A DNA stretch of 64,000 nt from Blautia sp. AF19-10LB (GCF_003461245.1 NZ_QTWS01000021.1:1-64000), one strand, 5' to 3'; positions 52,768 to 62,186 are shown, numbered from the stretch's first letter. The notes: generated from the letters alone by a model not told the origin. Numbers and translations: made by a program.

Positions 52768-53578
52768 TTTTATCCACCTCCAGATATCCACTGGTTTCGG
52801 GAAGATATTTTTTTAGAATTTTCTCTTCACTTCCATCTTTTCTCATTTCTTTAAAGACTTCTGTGAGTTTTTCCGGAAGTTCACTATCCGTGTTTTTAGG
52901 AAAAGCTACCCCGATTCCTGTAGTCAGGATAGCTTCATCCAGGATTCTTATCTTTGCCCCATAATCTTTTATATACTGTTGTATGGAAGTTTCATGAGCT
53001 GCTATAGCATCAACATAACCTTTTCCAAGAGAGGTAAAAAGCAGTTTTCGGTTTTCTAAGCTATACACATCTTTTACCAATGGAATAGCAGGATTCGTCC
53101 TGTCAAGAAAGATATCCTCAGGCTTTGTGGAAGCCTGTACTGCAATTACTTTTCCCGACAGATCACTAAGCTTCTTTATAGTACTGTTTTCATTGACTGC
53201 GACGACCTGCCGGCTCACCATATATGGACCTGCCCACTTATAATCATTCTCCCGGCCATCCATGGAAAAGCACCCCCATAAACAGTCTATCTCCTTATTT
53301 TCCAGATCTTTATCTTTATCATCCCATACAATCTTTGTAAATACCGGCTTATAACCAAGGCGTCCCAGAGCTTCATTTGCAATGTCAACATCAATCCCTG
53401 CCGGCTCTCCATTTTCATCGGAATAATTAAAAGGTGGAAAATCGTCACTTCCAATGATTATCTCTGGCATATTTTCCTGTGAAGATGTACTTTTCTGTGT
53501 TGTAACTGAACATCCTGATATCAGTAATATCCCAAAAGCAAATAAAAACGGTATTACTGCAATGTATTTAGATTTCAT
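52754..53578 (-). CDS. Solute-binding lipoprotein (family 3) coupled to a sensor kinase
   Basis: 274 residues from the ATG at 53578 (GAGGT upstream). Lipobox ISGCSVT with Cys23. SBP family 3: EIIIGSDDFPPFNYSDENGE, DIANEALGRLGYKPVF, DLSGKVIAVQASTKPED and the closing TGIGVAFPKN. No permease or ATPase is adjacent. It overlaps the hybrid kinase gene, so it more likely delivers an amino-acid-like ligand to the kinase than to a transporter. Confidence 0.85.
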   Translation of the reverse strand: MKSKYIAVIPFLFAFGILLISGCSVTTQKSTSSQENMPEIIIGSDDFPPFNYSDENGEPAGIDVDIANEALGRLGYKPVFTKIVWDDKDKDLENKEIDCLWGCFSMDGRENDYKWAGPYMVSRQVVAVNENSTIKKLSDLSGKVIAVQASTKPEDIFLDRTNPAIPLVKDVYSLENRKLLFTSLGKGYVDAIAAHETSIQQYIKDYGAKIRILDEAILTTGIGVAFPKNTDSELPEKLTEVFKEMRKDGSEEKILKKYLPETSGYLEVDKIENN

Positions 53579-54007
53579 ACTATGGTACCTCAACAATTTT
53601 CTCTGACTCTCTACATTTTACGTCATTATAATAACTCTGTTTATACTGAATTTACATAGAAGATATAATACAAAACATGCACAAAATTTTATGTTTTTAA
53701 AAAGAACAGGTGATTTTTGGGATTATGTTATATGAACTTCATCCGGAGTAGTGTTGCATCACTTTTAATCTGAAGCTCCATCTTCATTCTTGCTTTTGCC
53801 AGTTTAATTGTGCCAGTACTCCTTCAGAAATGGGTATAAAATACGCCATAGGTTTTTCCAATGCCTATGGCGTGTAGATATAGGGAAAAGCTACCTTTTT
53901 TATCGGCAGTGGAGTGTTTTCTGTTATTGCATATTGTTGAATTGGTATAATTACTATTCCTCTTCTTTCACCTCAGTAATAACCTCTAATTTTTCTCAAA
54001 AAGGCCC
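53579..54007. other. Intergenic region with a hairpin
   Basis: No gene seen. ACGCCATAGG (53843-53852) and CCTATGGCGT (53864-53873) form a 10-bp stem with a weak T-run on the minus strand. Confidence 0.45.
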
Positions 54008-54044
54008 AAAAATAGAACGTATAGTTTGTTCCTATACGCTCTAT
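54008..54044 (-). terminator. Terminator of the rnlA-rnlB-like operon
   Basis: On the minus strand AGAGCGTATAG pairs with CTATACGTTCT and is followed by ATTTTTGG, 14 bases after the stop. Confidence 0.7.
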
Positions 54045-54057
54045 CTCAAATTTCCTA

Positions 54058-54423
54058 TTAAATAATGCAACCATGCTCAATCATCTTCTGCTGTCTGGTG
54101 GTTAGAATAGAATATTCCAGACTTTCCCTGTCTTGATATAAGTAAAAGCAAACAGGTTCCCTTAATTTACTTTTTTTCGGAACAAACTCAAAGGCAAATT
54201 TTTCACTGTCAAACTGGACACCATCAAAGTATCCCTGAATAAACCGTTCTTCCGTATTCCCACTATGTAGCAATTCATCAATCATTACTACACCGATATA
54301 GCGTCTTTCCCTTAACGAAGCCTCAATTTCTGCAAGATAATCAAAAGGAGGCTCGCTAGTCTTCATAACCACAAGAATATTTTCTTTTTTTTCACTTATC
54401 ACAATCATATCAAAGTTATTCAT
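54058..54423 (-). CDS. RnlB-like antitoxin
   Basis: 121 residues, close to the E. coli RnlB length (about 123). PPFDYLAEIEASLRERRYIG, VVMIDELLHSGNTEERFIQG and FDGVQFDSEKFAF follow the RnlB order: helix, VDxLL-type strand, GN...RF segment, then FD strand. It lies 25 bases after the RnlA-like gene (RBS AAAGGAG), the order toxin then antitoxin seen in rnlAB. The similarity is judged by eye and is weak in identity. Confidence 0.6.
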   Translation of the reverse strand: MNNFDMIVISEKKENILVVMKTSEPPFDYLAEIEASLRERRYIGVVMIDELLHSGNTEERFIQGYFDGVQFDSEKFAFEFVPKKSKLREPVCFYLYQDRESLEYSILTTRQQKMIEHGCII

Positions 54424-54448
54424 CTAACTTACTCCTTTCTTCTGATTT

Positions 54449-55882
54449 TTAAATTACTTCATAATATTCATCAATAATCGCCAATGCTCTTTTAATCAAA
54501 TCATGGGCACCTTTTATATCCAGCATCTTTGTAGTATCAATTGATGCTGTAGGATCATCCCAATGATCTATTGGATGGCGATTGCTGTTATAAAACGTAT
54601 AAATATTTCCAATATACTTTACCTGCTCAGGCTTTGCATTTCCATATCTATCCGGTTTCAACTTATATTTTGCACCTATTTTATCAAACATATCAAAATA
54701 ATTTTCTTTGATGTACTGCGCATTTGGTATAATACCACATTCTATCAATGCAATTTTTAATTGTGCTTCTACAACACGAATTGCCGGTTGAGCCAAATAT
54801 GTTCCATCGAACATATCTCCTGTAACCTTCAAATTATATACAGCTTGATGAAGAGATCTTTCCATTTTCTTAGACGGTATCTTATCATAAGCATTTGGCA
54901 TATAAAACTGAAATTCGGAACGAACCTCGTCTTTATCTATGTTAAGATTATATGTATCATTAAATATTTTAGGAATTTCTTCTACTTCTATTAATTCAGT
55001 AATATATCCAATAATAGTAGAAAATAACACTTCTGGTCTTCCCTGCATTACTACTTTATTATGCTTTTGATAATGTGTCACAACTACTCTATCTTTACTT
55101 TTGTTACATTTTAAAGAAACTGCTTTTCCATGAGCAATCTTTTTTTCATCTATAATCAGATTGTCTTTTCCAATTTCCTCAACAACAAGTTCTATAACTG
55201 TAGACAAATCTTCATCTGAAATTCCCTCAACTGTAAACCAAAAATCGCCTCTTTTAACTTTAGGAATCCCATTCCCTTCTGTTAAAGCAGTTTTGGCTAA
55301 TTTATCTGCTTCTTCATTATAAAGATCTCCAGAATGAGCTTTTACCTTTTGATAAGAAATTTTTAGAATGTCTGCTTTATTCTTCATAAAATTTGCATAT
55401 TTCTGAGCAAGTGTATTCTTTGCCTTCCATTCTCCCTGAGCCCACTTTTCAATTCCTTCATAGTCATAACGGAGTTCTAAGTTGCGGTAACCATTCTTAA
55501 TTGCCCATTGTACTGCATACATAGCACCAAGCATTTCACCAGCAACATTTCTAATTGCTAAAGAATCTGGTTCATTTCCATTTCCTGATTCTCTAATAGT
55601 TTCTCCTCTTGGTGTAAGAATAATACATCCAAAGGCATATTTTCCTATTTTCTCATCAAAACTACCATCCACATATGCAACTAGCTGATTATTTGCCTTT
55701 TCTTCTATTTGGGGGACTTCTTGTTCCTTATTTTCCAAATAGTTTTTTGCTTCCTCTTCGGTTTCAAAACCTTGATACTCAGCTCCTGGATATCCGATAA
55801 CCGATTCTTTGCACGCATCCCATGAATAAAACAATCCAGTTTGTTTACCTTTTTTTACAGCATAAACTTTTTTCTTTGCCAT
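54449..55882 (-). CDS. RNase HI fused to RnlA-like (RNase LS) HEPN toxin
   Basis: 477 residues from the ATG at 55882 (AAGGAG upstream). Viroplasmin-like domain (about 5-50, KVYAVKKGKQTGLFYSWDAC). RNase HI domain (about 65-205) with all four catalytic acids: Asp72 (VDGSF), Glu116 (GEML), Asp140 (RYDYEG), Asp193 (EEADKLAK), and KVKAHSGD. The last 270 residues resemble RnlA: a central domain (about 210-310) and a C-terminal HEPN-like helical domain with Arg435-x4-His440 (NRHPIDHW), the HEPN RNase motif. In E. coli RNase HI is a separate regulator of RnlA. The promoter has a tandem repeat upstream. Confidence 0.75.
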   Translation of the reverse strand: MAKKKVYAVKKGKQTGLFYSWDACKESVIGYPGAEYQGFETEEEAKNYLENKEQEVPQIEEKANNQLVAYVDGSFDEKIGKYAFGCIILTPRGETIRESGNGNEPDSLAIRNVAGEMLGAMYAVQWAIKNGYRNLELRYDYEGIEKWAQGEWKAKNTLAQKYANFMKNKADILKISYQKVKAHSGDLYNEEADKLAKTALTEGNGIPKVKRGDFWFTVEGISDEDLSTVIELVVEEIGKDNLIIDEKKIAHGKAVSLKCNKSKDRVVVTHYQKHNKVVMQGRPEVLFSTIIGYITELIEVEEIPKIFNDTYNLNIDKDEVRSEFQFYMPNAYDKIPSKKMERSLHQAVYNLKVTGDMFDGTYLAQPAIRVVEAQLKIALIECGIIPNAQYIKENYFDMFDKIGAKYKLKPDRYGNAKPEQVKYIGNIYTFYNSNRHPIDHWDDPTASIDTTKMLDIKGAHDLIKRALAIIDEYYEVI

Positions 55883-55904
55883 GTACGCTCCTTCAAGATT
55901 TGGG

Positions 55905-55975
55905 ATTATAACATAATCCAACCTGTTCGTCAAGAATTTTATGTTTACATATTACATTTATGTTTACATATTACA
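55905..55975 (-). promoter_or_regulatory. Promoter of the RnlAB-like operon with 19-bp tandem repeat
   Basis: Minus strand: -35 TTGACG (55928-55933), 17-base spacer, -10 TATAAT (55905-55910). Directly upstream the 19-mer TTTATGTTTACATATTACA occurs twice without gap (55938-55956, 55957-55975). Likely operator for autoregulation. Confidence 0.65.
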
Positions 55976-56111
55976 TTACACTTTAACGATATTTGTCCAT
56001 TTAGCTACTTTTATTTGTTGCTTCTTATTTTATTATACATGTCCCGTCAAAACCAGTCAATGTATTTCACCAAAGGGTGATCATGTGCCAATCTGATATT
56101 GTTGACAATGA

Positions 56112-56151
56112 AGGACAGGAGCCAACTGCATTACTACTTAGCTCCTGTCCT
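56112..56151 (-). terminator. Hairpin after the L,D-transpeptidase gene
   Basis: AGGACAGGAGC (56112-56122) and GCTCCTGTCCT (56141-56151) form an 11-bp stem; on the minus strand TTCATTGT follows. Probable terminator. Confidence 0.6.
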
Positions 56152-56170
56152 GTTCATCTTGAATATAGAA

Positions 56171-57709
56171 TTAGTAAAAACAAATTATCGGGACATCATA
56201 CTGAATAAGACTATAAAGCTGTCCGGCATTTTCTGGTGGAAGATTGATGCATCCATGAGAACCACCTGTAAGATATCTGTCACCACCAAAGTACGGCTGC
56301 CAGTCTGCATCATGAAAGCCAATTCCTCCATTGAATGGCATCCAGTACGTTACCGGCTGTTCATAAGAATATGTTCCATTTGCTGTCATTTCACCTCGCA
56401 GCACGGACGGACTGCTCTTTGAATTCAGTGTGAATATTCCAGGGGGTGTTTTTCTGTTCGGATCGCTTGGCAGTCCGGATACGATTTCTGATTGAAAAAT
56501 AATATTTCCATTCTGATAATACCACATATACTGCTCTGTAAGATCTACCTCTATATATGTATCTCCGAGATCATTGATTCCGTGTGCATTTGCCCTCATA
56601 GAATACACCGGTTCCCTGGTTGTCTGGGTTCCTGACTGAATTTCCTGCATGAGCTGTGCTACTTCCTTGTCCTGATCAATCTTCCACCCATAGGCGGAAC
56701 CATATACATACACAGTCCTTCCGCTCGTGGTCTGAAATTGTCTTTCAGTGCCAACTGTATCATGATCTGCTGCAAGCTGTGCCACATAATCCACTACGTG
56801 CTGCCGGAAGGCTTCATCATTCTGGAGCAGCTGCCCTTTCTCGTCAAACTGCAGCCAGTTTTTGATGGTATTCCCATCGAGTGTTACCGTTTCGTCTCCA
56901 AATGTATATGTGATATTTGCTTTTGTCAGGTTCTTATATGTATTTACCATATTCTGAAGTTCTGAACTTTCTTTCGTCACATCTGCTTTCTTATAAGCCT
57001 TTGGATCACTTTCCAGATTTACCTCTGCCGCATCGTTATCGATTGCCCTGCATATCATCTGATAAGCTTCTTTGGTATTTAATTCGTTGCCTTCCGTTTC
57101 TGGCACAATAGTGAATTCTGAGTTAACAAAACTTACATACGCATTTTCCGGTGCTATCTGATTCTCTTTTTTCGCACAATTTAATGAATTTACCTGTTCT
57201 TCCAGTTTCTCCCGGCTGAAAAAAGTCTCTTCTTGAACCATATAGTTTTTTGTTTCAAAAAGACTGCCGATCCATTCCCATGATTTCTGAGTTTTCAGCA
57301 GCTGGAGAACCGCACCGCTGGATACGTATTTATAATCAATGTCTTTTCCTGTAATGGCCTGCGGGTCCTGCATTCTTGCCCTTACCTGAATAGTATAGTT
57401 ATCCTTTTTCCCAGCAATCTCCTGCTCAACCTCATATGCTGTCTTATTTGAACTGTCAATCCCATTGATGGTCGTCCCATAAAAGAAGTGATATGAGTAA
57501 TAATAAGATATACCTGCATAAATACAACAGCCTATAACAAAAATCATCAATATAATCAATATTACAATTTTCTTAATTTTATTTTTCTTCTTTTCTGAAA
57601 ATATAATAGATCTGAATTCCGATTTATCCATCGGCACATAAACAACTGAACCTGGTCTTGCCGATTTTGTGGTTCTCATTGACTGCCCTATCACTTCTTT
57701 TTGTCTCAT
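56171..57709 (-). CDS. L,D-transpeptidase with peptidoglycan-binding region
   Basis: 512 residues. Cytoplasmic N-terminus of about 45 residues, one TM helix (about 47-70), two PG_binding_4-like regions (TINGIDSSNKTAYEVEQEIA; LDGNTIKNWLQFDEKGQLL) and a C-terminal YkuD domain with catalytic Cys487 in GGSHGCINLP. Crosslinks peptidoglycan by 3-3 bonds at the cell surface. The gene next upstream is the ECF sigma/anti-sigma pair, a common envelope-stress context. Confidence 0.88.
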   Translation of the reverse strand: MRQKEVIGQSMRTTKSARPGSVVYVPMDKSEFRSIIFSEKKKNKIKKIVILIILMIFVIGCCIYAGISYYYSYHFFYGTTINGIDSSNKTAYEVEQEIAGKKDNYTIQVRARMQDPQAITGKDIDYKYVSSGAVLQLLKTQKSWEWIGSLFETKNYMVQEETFFSREKLEEQVNSLNCAKKENQIAPENAYVSFVNSEFTIVPETEGNELNTKEAYQMICRAIDNDAAEVNLESDPKAYKKADVTKESSELQNMVNTYKNLTKANITYTFGDETVTLDGNTIKNWLQFDEKGQLLQNDEAFRQHVVDYVAQLAADHDTVGTERQFQTTSGRTVYVYGSAYGWKIDQDKEVAQLMQEIQSGTQTTREPVYSMRANAHGINDLGDTYIEVDLTEQYMWYYQNGNIIFQSEIVSGLPSDPNRKTPPGIFTLNSKSSPSVLRGEMTANGTYSYEQPVTYWMPFNGGIGFHDADWQPYFGGDRYLTGGSHGCINLPPENAGQLYSLIQYDVPIICFY

Positions 57710-57731
57710 ATCCTACTTATCTTTCTTTGAA

Positions 57732-59171
57732 TCACTTAGTTTTTTGCACTGTCTCACTGTCATTATCAAAATGTAATGTCTTATGATATTTCGCATTCTC
57801 CTCCAGAAGTTTTTTCCATTTCTGTCCGTCTTCTTTCGTAGGATTATCAAAATTCTGCTGCCCCTTCAGTTCATCCATATACTGGATATAATCCAGGAAA
57901 TAAATATCTACTGTCGAAATATCCCTGTCCTGAATTGCGAAGTTATTACAGTTTCCAGTAGACTCATTATACGGAAGTGTGTTTCCGTTGGCATCAAGAG
58001 CTACCATGAAGCAGTCACTGTTGGATCCTTCCTTATAAAGTTCATTTACCGTCAGTTCATACGGAGAACGAATTACGGATTTGAGTCCGATACCAGCATC
58101 GTTTGTATCATTCAGTTCCAATACTTCTGTCCGGGAATCATCTACTGTAACCGGGATATCGAAACTCCAGTCACCTTCATATTTGTAGTAGCCGGCATCC
58201 CTTCCATAGTTTTCATCATCCGCTTCTGACCACTCATAGTCTGCTTCCAGCCCTCTTACCTTCGAGATATCCAGATGCAGATTAAAAGTATCCGGAATCT
58301 CAATATCTTTAATATATTTCTGATATGCTCCACCACGCTCAGATACTTTATCGATAAACTCTTCCAGCAGTGCATAACCTTCATCCGTCTGATCATCTAA
58401 GTCCGCCTGAGTTATTCCCATCTCATCCATTACCTGCTGTGTCATTTCATTGTATTTCTCATTATATTCCGTATAGTCTTTTGCCGCCTGAGCAAGATCA
58501 TAACGGAAAATGCATGCATAGGTGTTGTCATCCAGAAACTGTCCTTCCACATGACCGTCGATCACCCGACTAGCTTCTGAATCAAAGTCCACACCTCCAG
58601 TCATATCCAGATCAATGACCGGTGTTCCACTTTCCGCTCCGGTTTCCGTTTCTGGAAATGGCTTATCACTCTTAAACTGCATAGTTATATAGACCGCCTG
58701 GCTGTTGGCATATACTTCAGAACATGTAATTGTCAGTCCATCTGCAGTTTTAGTGTAAGCATTCGTACTATTGGCATTACCTGTCTTGTCCCCATCTGCT
58801 TCACTGCCATCTGCCGTTGTTCCATCAACGGATTCCAAGGTTGTTGCATAATCCGAAAAATCACCAAAGAAACTTACATTATCCTGCAAGATTTCAAAAA
58901 GCCCTCCTACAACCGGGATATTCTTTGCCATTACTGGATTGGTTGCACAGAATATAAATCCGACTGCCAGTACCGCTGCCATACCTCCTGCTACCCTGCC
59001 TCCAATTTTCATCCAGTGATATGGATCCTTTGGTGCTTTTTTCTGTAACACAGCATTATTTTCAATCAATCGATATGCCTGATTGATACGTTCATGCACG
59101 ATTGCCGGCATTTCTGTATCCTTTTGAAGTTTTTCCTGGAAGTCTTTCTCATTATTATTTAAAGTCATCAT
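57732..59171 (-). CDS. DUF4179 anti-sigma-like membrane protein
   Basis: 479 residues. Cytoplasmic N-terminus with MPAIVHERINQAYRLIENNA, one TM (about 58-82, ending NPVMA), and a long extracellular region beginning IPVVGGLFEILQDNVSFFGD, the DUF4179 signature. Start overlaps the sigma stop (TAATG). Probably sequesters the ECF factor at the membrane until an envelope signal. Followed by the L,D-transpeptidase gene. Confidence 0.75.
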   Translation of the reverse strand: MMTLNNNEKDFQEKLQKDTEMPAIVHERINQAYRLIENNAVLQKKAPKDPYHWMKIGGRVAGGMAAVLAVGFIFCATNPVMAKNIPVVGGLFEILQDNVSFFGDFSDYATTLESVDGTTADGSEADGDKTGNANSTNAYTKTADGLTITCSEVYANSQAVYITMQFKSDKPFPETETGAESGTPVIDLDMTGGVDFDSEASRVIDGHVEGQFLDDNTYACIFRYDLAQAAKDYTEYNEKYNEMTQQVMDEMGITQADLDDQTDEGYALLEEFIDKVSERGGAYQKYIKDIEIPDTFNLHLDISKVRGLEADYEWSEADDENYGRDAGYYKYEGDWSFDIPVTVDDSRTEVLELNDTNDAGIGLKSVIRSPYELTVNELYKEGSNSDCFMVALDANGNTLPYNESTGNCNNFAIQDRDISTVDIYFLDYIQYMDELKGQQNFDNPTKEDGQKWKKLLEENAKYHKTLHFDNDSETVQKTK

Positions 59172-59689
59172 TAAACACGTCCCTCCTTAACCTTATATCC
59201 ATACATCTCTGCAATCTGTTTTCTACCACGATGAAGACGAGATTTCACAGTGCTTTCCTTCATATCCAGAGCGTCACTGATCTCCCGGACACTAAATCCT
59301 TCCATATAGTACAAAAGAACAACCAAACGATATTTGCTATCCAATGTTTCTAATACTTGTGCCCATTCCATTGCCGCATATTCTTCTTCGTGAAAAGGTG
59401 TTTCCGGCATCTGATCCGTATAAGTAACCAGCTTTTTCTTCTGTATCATGTCCTTACACTTGTTGATCAAGATTCGAATCATCCAAGTTTTAAAATATCT
59501 GTTCTGTTTCAGACTTTTCAGATTTTCATAACAGGAAAGAATCGTATCCTGTATTGCATCCGCAACATCTTCATCATTTTTCAGATATGCTGCCGCAATC
59601 TTATACATACTCTGTACATTCTCATCCATAAGTCGGCAGAAAGCATCTTTGTCGCCTTTCTTCGCTTTTCGTATCAAAACCTCATTCAT
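59171..59689 (-). CDS. ECF sigma-70 family factor
   Basis: 172 residues. Region 2 DEDVADAIQDTILSCYENLK and FKTWMIRILINKCKD; region 4 RLVVLLYYMEGFSVREISDA and STVKSRLHRGRKQI. Coupled to the DUF4179 gene. Promoter with ECF-type elements upstream, suggesting autoregulation. Confidence 0.88.
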   Translation of the reverse strand: MNEVLIRKAKKGDKDAFCRLMDENVQSMYKIAAAYLKNDEDVADAIQDTILSCYENLKSLKQNRYFKTWMIRILINKCKDMIQKKKLVTYTDQMPETPFHEEEYAAMEWAQVLETLDSKYRLVVLLYYMEGFSVREISDALDMKESTVKSRLHRGRKQIAEMYGYKVKEGRV

Positions 59690-59763
59690 TGTAGTTCCGG
59701 CTCTCCTATCTCAGACTAGTCATCCGTAGTATACTATAGAAGCTTCATTTATGTGCTTCTACT

Positions 59764-59795
59764 TATTAGACGTGCGAATCCCTAAAAAGGTTGCA
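59764..59795 (-). promoter_or_regulatory. ECF-type promoter of the second sigma operon
   Basis: Minus strand: -35 TGCAACC (59789-59795), 16-base spacer, -10 CGTCTAA (59766-59772). The -10 block GCACGTCTAATA is identical to the one at 9357-9368. Matches the general AAC-N16-CGTC ECF pattern. Confidence 0.6.
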
Positions 59796-59881
59796 AATAT
59801 TTTAAAAAAAATTATCTCAGATAAAAACACCCCCGAAATCGTTCAAATTTTATGATCATCAGGTCCTATTAGGGTATAAAA

Positions 59882-59918
59882 ACAGCCGTACCATGTGCGT
59901 TTTACATGATACGGCTGT
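59882..59918 (-). terminator. Terminator of the glycan operon
   Basis: ACAGCCGTACCATGT with ACATGATACGGCTGT forms a long imperfect stem; on the minus strand TTTTTAT follows. It ends the GH112-nagB-GH95 transcript. Confidence 0.8.
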
Positions 59919-59945
59919 CTATGATTTCCAGGCCCTCAGGACAGA

Positions 59946-62186
59946 TTAACCCAAAATCATATCCTCTGTCCCATCAGGTCTTAAAAATACTGTTTTTGAA
60001 ATTCCATTACATTCCAGCGTTACTTTCTGCTCACAGGAAGAACAGAGGCGAACCCTGTGTATCCTGCCATCTCTCCATTCGAAATCAACTGTGATGTCAC
60101 CCTGTACCTTCATTCCCCGGACATTTCCGTCTTTCCATTCATCCGGAAGTGCCGGAAGTAACAGGATATGCCCTTTCCTGCTCTGGATAAGCATCTCTGC
60201 AACCGCAGCTGCAAAGCCAAAGTTCCCATCGATCTGGAACGGTGGGTGTGCACACAGCATATTGGGATAAATGCCGCCTCCCACACAGGAAATATTTTCC
60301 TCCCTGGTATAACGGAGCTGGTTTTTCAAAAGCCCCAGTGCATGTTCCCCGTCCCGGAGTCTGGCCCAGAGGCATGCTTTCCATGCCATACACCATCCGG
60401 TTCCTTCGTCCCCGCGCCTTTCCAGAGCCACCCGGCAGGCTTCCAGAAGCTCCGGGTTTTTTTCTGTGATCAGGTTTCCGGGATAAAGACCATACAGATG
60501 GGAAACATGGCGGTGATGGATCTCTGTTTCCGGATAATCCAGGAACCATTCCCGGATTTGTCCAAAGCTTCCCGTCTTAAATGGCGGCAGTTTTGAAAGT
60601 ACCCGTTTTACATCCGCCGTCTCTCCCTCTATGCCCAGGGTGTTACATATTTTCAGGTAGTACCCAAACAGTTCTTTCAGGATGCTGATATCCATGGTGG
60701 ATGCCATTCCCACACTGTGGGATTTTCCATCTTCTCCACAGAAACGATTTTCCGGGGAAGTGGAAGGCCCGGTAACATAGTATTCCCCATATGGGAACAG
60801 GAACCCAAGATAGAACTTTACGGCTCCCTCGATCACCGGATATGCTCTGTCTTTCAGGAAATCCAGGTCTTCTGTATAGCAGTAATGTTCCCAGAGATGC
60901 CGGCAGAGCCATCCCGAACTCATAGGCCACATAGAATAGGAACAGGGATCCTCATCCTGCCCGAAATATCCAACAGGTCCGGAATGTCCCCAGATATCCA
61001 GGTTGTGGTGGCTCACCCATCCGGAAAGTCCATAGACCTCCCTGGCTGTCTCCCGTCCATCCTCTGCTGTCCGGCAGATCAGGTCAAAGAGTGGTTCCTG
61101 ACATTCGCTCAGGTTGCATCTCTCAGCCATCCAGTAATTCATCTCCGTGTTGATATTAACGGTATAATTACTGCTCCAGGGGGCACGCATCCTGTTGTTC
61201 CAGATTCCCTGGAGGTTTGCACACTGGCTTCCCGGTCTGGAGGAACAGATCATCAGGTATCTGGCATAATGGAACATCATCTCTGCCAAACGGTTTTCCC
61301 TGGTGTCGTTCAGTGATAATTCCATACGGTTAAAATATTTATGGTATTCTCCCAGATGTCTTTTCTTCAGCTGTTCATAATCCGGATCTTCCAATACTTC
61401 CATACACTCTTTTTCCAGCTGTGGTGTATCTGCATTCCGTCCAAAATCTGTATTTCCTGTAAAATAAACAAATATGTCCTGTTCTCCCTCGATCAGGAGC
61501 TTACCATCACAGCATTTCACACTGCCCTGCGGTACAACAACCTTTACAGCCAGTGTAAACCGGATTCCTTTTCCGTCCTCATAAACAACCGGTTCCGGGC
61601 AGTCATAGTATGGCGGTGCCACATAAGAGGGTGCCCGTCCGGAAAGTAAAACGGTATCTTCACAGTTTTTTATTTTTTCATATCTGATCTCACTTTCCAG
61701 TGAAATCTCAAGATGAAGTTTCTGTTCATGGACTGTCTGGAAATGGACTGCCAGCAGAGGATCTGCCATGCTCACAAACAGCTCCCTTTTATACCCTGCA
61801 GATGCCACTGTTTCCACCGCATGGTTCAAAGAGAGCTGGCGTACATATCCGCTGGGTGTCTGTCCGGACATCTGCAGACTCATATTGAATCTGCCAGCCG
61901 GGAGGTAACTGTCCGTCCAGTCACCCAGGATATGTTTCCTACAATAATCTTCTGCTCCCTGATGCTTCTGGTCTTTAAGCAGCTTTCGCAGATGCCCAAG
62001 GTCAGCATGGCCGTTTTTATTCAGCTTTGAACTTCCGTCACCGGACCATAAAGTATCAAGATTCAGCTCAAGTGTTTCATTTTCCAGACGGCCATAGGAC
62101 ATCACTCCAAGAGTTCCGTTTCCGAGCGGCAGTGCCTCATTCCAGGCTTCTGCCGGGCTTTTGTAGCTTAATATCCAATGGTCCAT
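59946..62186 (-). CDS. GH95 alpha-L-fucosidase, cytoplasmic
   Basis: 746 residues, no signal peptide. GH95 signatures: AWNEALPLGNGTLGVMSYGR, LNLDTLWSGD, CANLQGIWN, YTVNINTEMNYWMAE, HHNLDIWG, HRHVSHLYGLYPG and FQIDGNFGFAAAVAEML. Inverting removal of alpha-1,2-linked fucose (family role; some act on other linkages). Lacking a signal peptide, it works on imported fucosylated oligosaccharides. 44 bases after nagB, same strand. Confidence 0.9.
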   Translation of the reverse strand: MDHWILSYKSPAEAWNEALPLGNGTLGVMSYGRLENETLELNLDTLWSGDGSSKLNKNGHADLGHLRKLLKDQKHQGAEDYCRKHILGDWTDSYLPAGRFNMSLQMSGQTPSGYVRQLSLNHAVETVASAGYKRELFVSMADPLLAVHFQTVHEQKLHLEISLESEIRYEKIKNCEDTVLLSGRAPSYVAPPYYDCPEPVVYEDGKGIRFTLAVKVVVPQGSVKCCDGKLLIEGEQDIFVYFTGNTDFGRNADTPQLEKECMEVLEDPDYEQLKKRHLGEYHKYFNRMELSLNDTRENRLAEMMFHYARYLMICSSRPGSQCANLQGIWNNRMRAPWSSNYTVNINTEMNYWMAERCNLSECQEPLFDLICRTAEDGRETAREVYGLSGWVSHHNLDIWGHSGPVGYFGQDEDPCSYSMWPMSSGWLCRHLWEHYCYTEDLDFLKDRAYPVIEGAVKFYLGFLFPYGEYYVTGPSTSPENRFCGEDGKSHSVGMASTMDISILKELFGYYLKICNTLGIEGETADVKRVLSKLPPFKTGSFGQIREWFLDYPETEIHHRHVSHLYGLYPGNLITEKNPELLEACRVALERRGDEGTGWCMAWKACLWARLRDGEHALGLLKNQLRYTREENISCVGGGIYPNMLCAHPPFQIDGNFGFAAAVAEMLIQSRKGHILLLPALPDEWKDGNVRGMKVQGDITVDFEWRDGRIHRVRLCSSCEQKVTLECNGISKTVFLRPDGTEDMILG

